Of a stretch of DNA of 64,000 bases, positions 1-18,450 are shown piece after piece. Source of the stretch: Sarcocystis neurona (Eukaryota; Apicomplexa; Conoidasida; Eucoccidiorida; Sarcocystidae). Made by a program: the position numbers and the translations under genes. The notes under the pieces were generated by a model that saw nothing but the letters and a program-made list of their open reading frames with translations, was not told the origin of the DNA and ran no database searches. The first letter of the stretch is position 1. Every line of letters starts with the position of its first letter. The stretch spans positions 6,575,255 to 6,639,254 of the forward strand of contig KL647289.1 in assembly GCA_000727475.1 (NCBI GenBank), in the 5' to 3' direction.

Positions 1-558
1 CGGGAATTAGAAGGAAAAAAGTCATGGATTCAAACAAGTTGTCATATTCGTAGGATATACGTTGAAGACGTGGACGGACATATACAACATTGTTGAATGA
101 TGAAGGTAGACCAGATCGGCATCGATTGATGTCAGTCTCAAGCCAAACGTATAGCATCCGCGTGCAGACGCGTCGAGGAGCTGTGGCTGAAGTAGTATGG
201 AAGGGAGGCGTCACACGTGCCGAGTTTTCATACGCACTTTGTACGACGTGAACGAGTGCGTAGGTGTGGCAGTCTCACCAACAAGGTAGCCAAGGCTCTG
301 AGGCCTACGACATGCAGTTAGTGATGACATAGTTGAGAGAGAAGGAAGCTACTCGTCTTGCTTCGTGCTGAGAAGATTTCGCGAGCAGGAACATCAGATG
401 GGGGTGCCTCTGTCATCTTCCCCGTCAGAGGTAGTCTTTCTGAAAGCCCTGCAGGAGACGCTTGTGCGGCCTCCGTCGTTTCGTGCGTGGGTATGAATAT
501 ATGCAATGTGTGACACGTCATCTGCTTCACACTATGTGCAGACAGGCAGCAGGTATAA
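1..558. other. Left-end spacer downstream of a minus-strand gene
   Basis: I see no convincing coding segment here. Short open frames on both strands lack splice sites or motifs. The stretch lies just 3' of the minus-strand stop at 559-561, so it should hold the 3' UTR of that gene. No recognisable polyadenylation or terminator motif was found by eye. Confidence 0.4.
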
Positions 559-1282
559 CTAAGGCGTGCGGCTCCTTTTGTGCGCTGCAACTTTCTCCGG
601 CATCTGCTGACGGCCGCTGTTGCCGTCGGTCCTCAAATGCTCTTCCAAGTGCCTCCACATCCTAAGCTGCCGCAGCGACGCATCAAAGTGACTTTCGCGC
701 AGCGGTGGCTGCGGCGGAGAAAAGACAGACCACACGTAATGGTGGTGGATATTTTGTGACAGTGTCACTCGATAGTAAGCTTTAGACAACAATGTGCCTA
801 CGCTTGTAACAGCTGACAAAATACGGGAGAAGACGACATAGAAATGTACCGTACCAAGTGGACAAACCACTCCAGTTAGTGGTAGATACACTTTTATATC
901 AGACGCGGTGGCGTTGAACATGATCGCATGATTCGTCCTCTTGCCGCTACACGCTCGGTAGTGCCTGATGGTGCCTACTATTAGTGACTGATCCAGCTGT
1001 GTAAGACGACCATAGTAGCTGACTATTTACATATTATCAATTGCACACATTCTCTCATTATAAAGAAAGGGGTGCGACAACGCGGTCGCGGCTCTGTTGC
1101 ACCAATCGTGGACACTTGTGTACTGAATTTGGGATCTGGTAACATAGTTGTGATAGTCCAGTCTACGCACCTCACGAAGTCGAAGATATTCACTGTGATG
1201 ATCTTTCTGTCACAAATACCGCTTAGCAGCACCCAATAAGCCTTCACGGTATACCGGCATTGCTCGCAGGTGAAGGTGTAGG
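559..1282 (-). CDS. 3' exons of an unrecognised minus-strand gene, Cys-rich (possible zinc-ribbon/OB-fold)
   Basis: Three exons can be traced on the minus strand: 1176-1282 or longer, 802-996 and 559-708 (stop at 559-561). The junctions are canonical and phase 0: donor GTGAGG after 1176, acceptor before 996, donor GTAGGC after 802, and a strong polypyrimidine acceptor before 708. The 93-nt last intron is a multiple of three and free of stops, so it may be retained. The first exon reads YTFTCEQC followed by a beta-rich run ending in IITVNIFDF. Further upstream in the same frame is YSCASEMC, giving a C-x4-C ... C-x2-C pattern. That pattern recalls the zinc ribbon in the third DNA-binding OB domain of RPA1, but the match is by eye and weak. 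The gene continues upstream into 1.3 kb and beyond; its start was not found. The frame is repeat-free and protein-like, which supports coding, but no function is assigned. Confidence 0.5.
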
Positions 1283-4200
1283 CTGTCGCACTTCGATGGC
1301 GCAGGCAGGAAATGTTCCCAGTGCTACTTCGGCACATCTCAGAGGCACATGAGTATGTTCGAATGTGCCGGTGGAGTGTGCTCACGGAGCGACGACAGCT
1401 ACTTCTTTCCACTCGAAACAATACGGAGACGAGCCACGACGAACTGTTGCTGTCTGCGCTTGTGTCGGATCTGGGCGTGCGCGTTCAAGTGTGCACTTTA
1501 GCTACTTGGAGGCGCTACGTGGCATCTCGGCATCTTTGTCCTTCCTTACGGTGAAGAGCCTCTCTATCAGTCATCCTGTGCGGCTGCAGAAGTCGTCCGA
1601 ATCATGCCCATGACTGCACGAAATATACGTCGAAGTGTCGTGTATATATGTGTATATTAATATATGTACACAAATGCCTGTTAACGTATACACATAACTT
1701 TAAATCTGCAAACCTACGCGTCTTTGTGAACACCAAACAACATTGTGCTTTCCTTTTTCGTGAAGCAGAGGACGCCAGTGCTTTGCACGAATGCACTACG
1801 GGTCAGGACATCTGCCAGTCCCGACGGGTATGTCGTGTTCAAGTTAGACGGTACACAAACCACGCCCTAAAGCTGCTGTTACTGCTGAATACGGTACCTT
1901 CACTTTTGTTAATGCTGCCCTCCCTACGATACTTTCAACACCTGGTACTACGAGTGCGGCTGCCACCGCCGCTGCATCCACGGGTAACTGAGTCCAGACT
2001 TCTCAATACACATCTTCCCCCTCTGTTCCGGTGATGAAAAGCGGCAGATTCCTCCCCAGGCAATATTCTCCAATATTCTCCACGCAGAAGCCTCGCCGTC
2101 CCTAACCCGCCTTCTTCTCCTCACTGTCTGGCGCAGGACAACCGCAGAGCCGCGGAACCGAGTCTTCATTATTTTGGTGTTACGGAATAGATGGTGCTGC
2201 AGCTATTAATCCTCTAATAGCAGCTACCACTCTTGTTCCCTGTGTAGTGTGCGGCGGCTTCCCCGGCTCTTGGCGCTGCAGCAAATATATACACAGGTCC
2301 CCTGCTCCCGTTATTTTAGTGGTGAGAGAGAGTGCTGTCGCTTTTCATGCAGCCCGGAAGTGGTCCCGACGCTATCTTGCGCAATTTCTGTGGCAGAGTT
2401 TTGCGCTGTTGCAGCTATTCTTACTGCTGCCACTCCGCCGCTGCTGTACGTACTGTTGTTGCCACATGTGCCGCTATTCCTGCTGCTGTTATTGCACTGC
2501 AGGTGCTGCTGCTCGCGGCGGAATGTGCTGTTGCTGCTGCGCGGCTCCTGCTGACTGGGCTGTTCTTACTGCTGGTCACTGTTCGTGTAGAAACGCAGGA
2601 TGTGCCGAGGCTGTGCAGCGGCGCCTACTGTCTGTAGGCGCCTCTGCAGTGGCAGCGAGAGCAACAATCTGAGCAGCAGCAGTAGCGTTGCGAGGCGCAG
2701 CAGCACCAGCAGCACCAGCAGCCGCAGGACCCGCAGCACCCGCAGCAGCAGCTGCAGTTGCAGCAGCGTCAGCAGCAGCAGCAGCACTTGCAGCACCATC
2801 AGCAGGTACAGCCACGCCAGCAGCAGCCGCACCAGCAGCAGTCGCAGGAATCTCCCTCCCCCCTTCTGCTCCGTGCGAGTGCGCGGGCGTTGTCTTCTTC
2901 GGTGGCACAGTGCAACGTCGGACCGAGCAACTCGTCTCCGTTCCTTTGCTTTTCAAGCCTCATCTTCGTTTTCTGTTCACAATCTGGAGATCTGGCGGAC
3001 AGCAAATGTGTTGCGCCCGGGAACAGCCGTTGTGAATGCTGCCACAGATGTTGATTGCTCATTCCTTCAACATCCGTGGCGCAGCAGCTGAAGCAGCAGC
3101 AGCTGCAGCAAAAAGCAGCAGGAGGAGCGGCAGTCGCACGCAGCATCGCGGCAGAAGACGGGGGACGCGCTGCTGAGTCCCCACTGAGGCACTGCACTGC
3201 AAGCAGCAGTGAAGAATCAACAACAACAGCGCGCAGCTTCATGAGCGTGCTTCCTGGCGTGTTTTGCCGCTAACTTCAACAAGAACGTTGCACAGGAACT
3301 TTTCTTCCACGTGTTGCGGGTTTCCGCCACGGCAGCTGGTCGGTGAGACGGAGCACACCACACAAATTGCTGCGGCAGCGACCGAAGAGGCTACAGCAGC
3401 AGCAGTGGCAGCGGCAGGCGCGAGGCCAGCAGCAGTGGAAACACAAATGAGCTGATGCGTCTGCGTTGCGTGGTTTCAGTAATTCTCTTGTTCCAGCCGT
3501 TTCCTCCCATCCCACACCTTTTGTACACATTATCTTTCTTCTCCACACGACATTGTCCCTGAGGCGGGTGCGTCTTCGGCCAAACGTTCGTGTCTCCCAC
3601 CACAGGTGGGCGTAAAAAGATGCGTCTGGGCAGGGTCCTACGCACATGCGACATCCCCGCGAATATACAGATATCTAGACGGGAAGTCGATACGTCCACA
3701 AGCCGATGCAGCTCATCCAGGGATAGCCGCTCCTCCTAATAACGGGCCGGCGTCGCGGTGTGAGAGAGTAGGGCGCTCACACCTCCGCGCACATCCTACG
3801 ACGCACACGGGACAAACCTGTACCTGCTCGTGAATATCCAGCATACGTACAGAGGCGCTTCACCAGCACCTGCACGGGTGTGAATATTCAGAAGATGTGA
3901 ACATACCGGTAGATCGGCAGCAGTGAGAATGAGACTCGTGCGCAATCCCCAGCCCCCGCCAGACGGGAGTGGGCTGGGGTCCTGGGAAGCGTGACTACCT
4001 TTCTCTCTGTCTGTCTCTGTATCTGTCCAGGTTCGTGTAGCTGCAGTGTTGCCTCATGTAGTCGCGTGCCGATGAGCACTCGGTCAATACCTGTTATGTG
4101 TCCGGCCCTACGTTACACACTGTAATAGGTACCTGTGCGCGAGACGGGTGGCGCGGGTGCTCGTGCGACGTTTCAGGAATGACTTGTTCTTCAAGATTTT

Positions 4201-5376
4201 TTCTCACGCTGCACTCGGCAGAGCCCTCGCAACGTGTGCAAGAAGTTGGAAGTTTGTGACCCGCTCCTCCACTGGCACACTGCGCACTACCCCTTGTGGT
4301 ATTGCCCCGCACGCTACGAATACATATACATATATATCAGTGTGTAGGTAGTCACGTGTCCTCAGACACGATGTCTGTGATGGCGAGCCGTGGATCTATC
4401 TAGTGGTGCGTCGATAGCTAGGGAATTTGACAAGGACTTCCTTGTGAACACAGGTATCCACCGCATCATAATACGTGTTGTGTCTCCTCGAGATCTGTGC
4501 CTTCTAAGAATCTGCGACGCGAGAAACATCTCCCCCTCAGATCTGCTGCGGCTACACTTCTGAATTCCTTCAAATTCTCTACGATGCGTCTTGCTAACGA
4601 GAAGGTGGTTGGTATGTGTAGTTATCTCTGCGCACTTCGCACACTGCCTTGTTACCGCCGTTTGTGTCGCTGACATGCAGCGTGTCGGATGGACTGACAT
4701 GTCTGCACTGCAACTCGACGACAGTTTTGTAGTTTTTGAAGTGCAGGATTTCTGCATTTCTCCTTTTCTACCGTGTCACCAGCGGCTGCACTTTTTTTTC
4801 CTGACTGTATAGACGTCTGCATTACCGCATGTATACGTGCACACTGGTGTATCCACGCAGGCGCATTTGCATGTACGTAGACAAGGCGTGTGTATACAAG
4901 ATGTGTGCAGTATGTACGGATGTAAGTGTATATATGGACAAATACGTTTACTTAGTATAAACCAAGACATTCTTCGTCTAGCTGGGGTCAGCTGTCTTCC
5001 GTCTCTGCAGAAGTGCTGTGCAAGTGACTGCGTCTCCCACACTTCTGCAGCGTGTTCGACTTGTGGAGAAGACCCCGCCGGCGATACAGGAATCGCAAGA
5101 GCTCCCGTGTCATGGCCTCTGCACACACGAAAAATCTTCCTCTGTGTTCTGTGTAAATGTTCCGTCCCGCGCCTGCGTCGTAGCGGTAGCTCTCCTTCGC
5201 TGCACGGTGACTGTCTAGCAGACGCTGCACGCGGCTGTTCAAATTCGGTTCTTCTTCCCCACTTGTTTCCCCTCTGTTTTCTCTGCGTGTGTGCAGGAGT
5301 GACGCTATCTGAGAGAAAGAGCTTTTGCCTGTTTTTCTGCTGCCGCCGCCTCGACTGCCTTTGTAGATCCACGTGA
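1283..5376. other. Unresolved region; probably upstream exons and introns of the minus-strand gene
   Basis: Several minus-strand frames look protein-like, for example in 2.8-3.2, 3.4-3.7, 4.36-4.76 and 4.78-5.73 kb. However, two or three frames are open at once and I could not chain them by splice phase. A CAG/CTG block occupies about 2.4-2.9 kb and 3.07-3.45 kb and encodes Ala/Ser/Gln runs in every frame. No RNA gene or domain was recognised. The longest open frame (4776-5735, minus strand, 319 codons) is basic and low-complexity, and its 3' end runs into CA-rich sequence. Confidence 0.3.
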
Positions 5377-7167
5377 GTGGCATCACAACCTGTCGAGACA
5401 AATATTCCCCCGTGGCAGACAACTCCTCCTTTCCCTGCAGTTGCCTTCCCTGCTACTCCCTTGGGCTTTCCTCTTATATTTGTCGGCGGTAGTAATATCT
5501 CCGCTTCCCCTGCACTTCTTTCGACTGCCTTTTTTGCCGCTTCTTCTCGTTTCTTGAGAGAAGGAACGGGACTCCTTCCAGCACTAAGTATCTTCCCCCG
5601 GTTCTCCTTGCGTCTCTGCACTTTGGGGAAGCACACGCAGCTTAGAACTGGCGCCTCTGCGCTGTCTCCTGTCATTCCCTTTTTATCCATAAATTTCTCC
5701 TTCTTCAAGGGGCAAGACTCCAGCGGCAGTAGCACGTCTGCGGCTTCTCCTCCTCTCTTTATAAACTGTGCGTGTGAGTTCGAGGAAACACTTCTACCGC
5801 CCCTCTGCTCTCCAGACTAATTTTCTACCTCTTTTGCGCTCGACCTGGGTCTCTACCCGTCTCTTCCCGTTGCTGGGCTGCCTCGTCTCCTTCGCTCTCT
5901 CCGTAAAGGAATAAAAACGAGCCAGAAGGGGCGCGCCGCTCCACACGTGACTTTCCACTCCAGCAGTTCACGTGGAAGAAGGACAAGAGAGTATCCACAC
6001 ACGTGGTCGGCTCTGTTTTGTCTGCTGCTCTGTCGTCCCTGCTGCCTCTCTACGGCCGTGGAGAAGCGTGAGCAACAGCGACGTATCCCCTGCAGCAGCG
6101 TACAGAAGGGAGACTCGTTTTTTCAAAGCGACACGCGGTTGTAGAACAGATTGACAAGTAGGAGTAGCTTGTGCATGGCTTGTGACTGTGAAACTACGTT
6201 ATACTGGGTGAGCGGTCTCTTTCCCGCTGTTGCCGGCTCTTTCCGTCGCCGTGTCTTCCTCGCAGCCGTGCAATAGTCGCACCAGCAGCAGCCGAGCGTC
6301 GCTTCGCTGTTTGCTTCAGCCCTTTCTCGTGCTTCTCTCTCTTCCCGTATGGCAGGTCCTAAACACATGCGCTGCAGGTATAAACAGCTGCAGCGTTCAC
6401 TTGTCTATTTTTGCCGTCTTCCCAGGACTCAACACCAGAGCAATGCGTGGTGTCCACTTGCGCGCCCGCGTTGCAACGTGAGGCTGCCTCTGCGGCTAGC
6501 CACCACGCAGCTGTGGTGGCTTCTTCGTAGCGTTCCTACCACCTCCCTTCCGTGTTGGTGCTGTCTCTGCTGCTGAAAAAGACATGTGGAAAAACTGGGA
6601 AGACGGACTGCTGTTGCTGCTGAGGAGTCGTCTCTCGCTGCACTGCTGCTAGTTGAAGGCGGCTTACTTTTATTCTCTCCCCAAGACGCAGCAGCGCCTC
6701 TCACTTTCTCTTTTGCTGCTTCTTTTGCACCAGACGGTCACAGTCGCCGCGGGGGTCCCGCGGTTCTCCTCTAGCACTGTTTCGACGAACAACCCTTTGC
6801 GAGAAGTGCTTCTGGGTTCTTCTCTCTATCTCTCGAATGCCCTGCAGCGCTACAGACGAATGTAGAGGTGTCTTCTGCGCCTGTGTGCAAGTCATACACT
6901 TCTCTGTGCCACTGAAGATGTCGACGTGCGACTTGTGTGCTGCTTAGCAGCGGCGTGAGGAGAATTGGGTGTTGTCCTCTATCTTGCCGTGCTGCAACAC
7001 TGGTGCCTGGATCCTTTTCCTCCCGACGCTGGCTCACTGCATAAAGTTGATGTATGCAAGAGGGCGTCCTCCACTTGTTTCCCCAGTTGTGGTGGTAGTG
7101 AAGAATTCCCGGTGACATGTTTTTTGTGTTGCGTTTGTTTTGGCTGCTGCACAGAGGGGGACACGCG
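5377..7167. promoter_or_regulatory. Pyrimidine-rich upstream region of the ATP synthase beta gene
   Basis: The plus strand is strongly biased to C and T from about 5.4 kb up to the ATPB start, with runs such as tctctctcttcccgt. This is a common texture of 5' flanks and untranslated leaders in coccidia. I infer that promoter, transcription start and leader of ATPB lie here. No TATA-like box or defined transcription-factor site can be supported. Short plus-strand open frames within it (for example 5377-5820) have no domain. Confidence 0.35.
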
Positions 7168-15114
<7,947 letters not shown>

Positions 15115-15576
15115 AGAAGGTACAGGGGACCGCGGAAGAAATGAGGGGTTTTACGCGGACACAGTTTTTACTAGAATGGAGTGTCTAGTGGCGAAATGTT
15201 TTACCGCTTTAGATTACCGTGGTACAACGATCGTTGTACCCAAGTACAAGAAATGTACAAGTCAAAAAAAACGCCAAACAATTTGTTCTACCACGCTGTA
15301 CTTCTCTGGCAGGACCTATGGGAAAACGGGATGCTTCATCGCAGGACAAGTAGTCATTGCGTATCCTGACGACGCATAAAATCATTTTTTGTGCCGGTGC
15401 GATTCTGCGTGGTGAAGGCGCTCTATTTTCTGTGTGTTCTGTCATTTCCCCATGGTTTTGTTCCGCCGTGCCCGCGGCACTGGCAAATCCGCGTCGCGTC
15501 AGCCTTTTGTTTCTTTGCTGCACATTTTTATCCTGTCAAACAGGCTTCACTGTGCAAGAAAATAATTCACTACAAC
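15115..15576. other. Convergent intergenic spacer, ATPB 3' end to minus-strand gene 3' end
   Basis: About 460 bp separate the ATPB stop from the stop of the convergent gene. It should hold both 3' UTRs. There is a short inverted repeat around 15226-15242 (GTACAACGATCGTTGTAC), an 18-base perfect palindrome. No gene was seen. Confidence 0.6.
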
Positions 15577-17101
15577 CTAAGGAGCGTATTCAACCGCCTC
15601 TGGCAAGCTGAGCTTTGAACGCAGAAAGTGGCTGCGATACTTCACGTATTCGTTGAGAAAGAAACTAAGGGTCTGGGGCGTCTGTGATAAGCCCATACGT
15701 TGCAAAAATCGAGTAATCGTCACTGCTGGTTCAACGCAGACTTCGGCTGTCACTCTTGAAAGCTTCAGCAGCGCGGTGAACCAAAGGAAGTACGGAATAT
15801 CGTGAGTTTCACAGCAGTATATGCAAAGCTGGATCATTTTAGCAGAGCACATAAGCCGTCAAACTCATGAGAGCAGAGTTTGCTGGGGCGTGCAGGTCTG
15901 CAGTAGTAGAGGGGAAGTTACGAGTCGCTAGCTTCCGTCGTCTATTTGAGCCAACGTCAAATGTACGCGAAGTATCGGACATTTTGCTTGGTCCTTGTCA
16001 CGGGAGCGGTCATATGTCTGCGCTAGCCAGTCAGTACATGTAACGAAGATGAGCGGTGCCTACCTCCTCAGAGCACAGTTTGTGAATCAAGCCGCTGAAA
16101 GCTGTGCCTGCTCGGTTAATAAAAACAATCTGTACGTCAATTCTTCCCAAGCACATACCGTGGTTTAAGTCGCGTGAGGTGCTTCAGCAGGAGGCCATCG
16201 AAAACTGGCTGTCTGAAGTATCAACTTGGTGCGGAGGATTACGTCTGCGTGGGGGCCGCGCAATGTCTGAAGAAACTGAACTACAACATAGTGCAAAGAA
16301 ATAATGAGGTGTCTTCGCTATTCATCTGCGAGCCCGTTAACTCCTGTAACCAGTAGGAGTTATATGCGTGCCTCCTAATAACGCAGCGCAAGCGGTGTTT
16401 CGCTGTCGCTTCACTGGAGGTAAAACCCTCGCACTGCCATACGAACAGCGTATATATTGCTGAAAGTCACAGAACGTACCTTTCTGCGACAGAACGCGCC
16501 CAGGATGAAGCGCTTTACAAGTCTGTAAATAACTCGTTCAACATTGACAGAGCTGCTTGTTGAACGTCACAAGCGGAGGTCAATGCGTTGGAACAGTCCA
16601 CAAATGGTACTATTTTGCAAATCTGCATGTCGAGGTGGTGGTGTCATTCCACAGCAAGAGTTTAATTGATACATTCTTCTAGTAGTGGCTGTCTACCATC
16701 AGTAACACTGGTAACAAAAACTAGCGAGCCTCTTACCATGCTGAGCGGCGGCGCCACCATCTGACACTTCATTGCACAGGAACGAGGTGAATTTTCAAGT
16801 AGTGGAGCATCAGACTCAACGGCAGGCAGCAGACGACTTCTACACCGTAGACTAGGTGGCAAACTCTTTCATTTCCACTCCAACAAGACAATCCTGCGGT
16901 GCCACGTGTATACGCACCCCTGCGTCTTTTTTATACTACGCGACGTTCGTTTCGCAAGCGCTGCGTGAGGTACAGTGTGAACCACCAGCAGATAATGTAC
17001 CGGCTATATACGTACATGCATACGTAAAGATTAACTGGAGTGTACCGTCTGGTTTTCTGCTAATCTCTGCAACTGTGCACACCACGCGAACTACTTCGTC
17101 T
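15577..17101 (-). CDS. Unrecognised multi-exon minus-strand gene in a repeat-poor island
   Basis: Proposed exons in transcript order: 17024-17101, 16737-16851, 16519-16622, 16415-16483, possibly 16243-16266, 16064-16129 and 15577-15828 (stop at 15577-15579). The first four join with consistent phases (2, 0, 2) at good sites: donors GTATGC, GTAAGA, GTAAAG, GTGAAG. Exons 16064-16129 and 15577-15828 join in phase 0. The junction between 16415 and 16129 is unsure, and the 24-nt exon is weak. Product segments include KPDGTLQLIF, ICKIVPFVDCSNALTSACDV, RSVTFSNIYAVRMAVRGFY, IVFINRAGTAFSGLIHKL and a C-terminus ending LPEAVEYAP. These are mixed hydrophobic and charged without low complexity, as in a folded globular protein. 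I recognise no domain and assign no function. The gene is convergent with ATPB. Its 5' end may lie further right: a minus-strand frame at about 17.64-17.82 kb is a candidate. Confidence 0.6.
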
Positions 17102-18450
17102 CTGAGGACGTAGTGCACAGCAACACGTTTGGGCGTAGTACATATGTATTATACATAGATAACACGGGCAACGACATGCACTACACGATTACGCGCATCA
17201 GCATTCTATCTGTCTGCTTATATATATATACACACACATAAAAATATTTTTTAGCGTACCTCACGCCAAATGGCGTGAGGTACCGCAGGTAGAAGCATGA
17301 ATACACCCATGTTTAAGGCGGAAGAAACTCCGCCGCAAAGGCAGGAAGTCACACAATTGTAGGCACCGACGCAGAAACACAGCTCGTTCGCTACCTTCTG
17401 TATTTCCCTTTCTGTACACGCAATCAACAACATACCTGTCTTTCTCTACATGACAGTGGCTACGCTGCTTTACAAATATATATATATATATATATATACA
17501 CGTAAGCGTATCCCCCTCTAAATTCACACGACTGTATTGCTCTCTACCGTTTTTTTGCATACCACTCGAGCGCAGGTTGTTTCGCGCGTCTTTGCCTCGC
17601 AAAGAAGCAGAGCGTAGCCCACCAGTGGAGACCTGATCTTTGTTCTTAGAACACATGCGCAAGTGGCACCGTCGTGCGACACCAGGAGCTGCTGCAGCTC
17701 CAGCTGCGGTAGCGGCAAAACAGTGTCTAGCCGTACCGCTAACAGCATTACACCGAAGAACTTTAAATGGATACGTAGCTTTTTCCCGGATATCCATATG
17801 GCGGTCGAAAATCTGCATCGAAAGCTCTAAGAAGGGGAACCTTGCGACTTTTTATGCAGTGTCTCAACGGGCACCTGCAGTGTATACGTACACCGCAAGA
17901 CAGCTAGCTGTCCACCCAGGTCTATAGATCACACACAAGGGCTTTACGGCTATTCTTCATCTCCTTGTTTCAATTTTTTCGGAAGCATCTGGTGCTCATT
18001 CGTATGCCACTTCTTCTTCTGTGCTGTCTGCGCCTCGCTAGGCCCTCCTGTACTGTTACCTACATCTACGAAAGCAGTACCTGCACACGATCGTACGTAG
18101 TTACCCACCAGCGTGCCCTGGCTGGCAAGAAACTACGCGACGCCATCTGCCCGTAACAAATTTATATATATATATATATATTGGTAGACAGGTCATCTTA
18201 TACACATATGTTCACGGATGCGTGTATGGATGAATTCACACGTAGTCACGTACTTCTGTGTGCACACGTAGAATTGCATTCATATATCAGTTCACTTACA
18301 CCCATCCCTCTGTCCGCCCACAACGCACACACATGTGGAGATCAAGCTTTATACGTACAGAAACACGCCAGCGACCTTCTCGATCTACATATATGTACGT
18401 GTGTGTGCGCTTTGTGGGCCGCTCTGACGACAATCGTGGCTGCGGTGCAG
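17102..18450. other. Divergent spacer, possibly with the first exon of the minus-strand gene
   Basis: It lies between the minus-strand gene and the large plus-strand gene. A minus-strand frame at about 17.64-17.82 kb starts with ATG (MQIFDRHMDIREK) and runs through an Ala-rich patch; its antisense frame is equally open, so strand is unsure. (TA)n tracts sit at about 17.22, 17.48 and 18.16 kb. Promoters of both divergent genes are expected here, but no motif is supported. Confidence 0.35.

Noticed and set aside
4776..5735. Minus-strand frame of 319 codons
   Set aside because: Not accepted as a gene: other frames over the same bases are equally open, the tail is CA-rich repeat translation, and no domain is visible. 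It may still contain a true exon.
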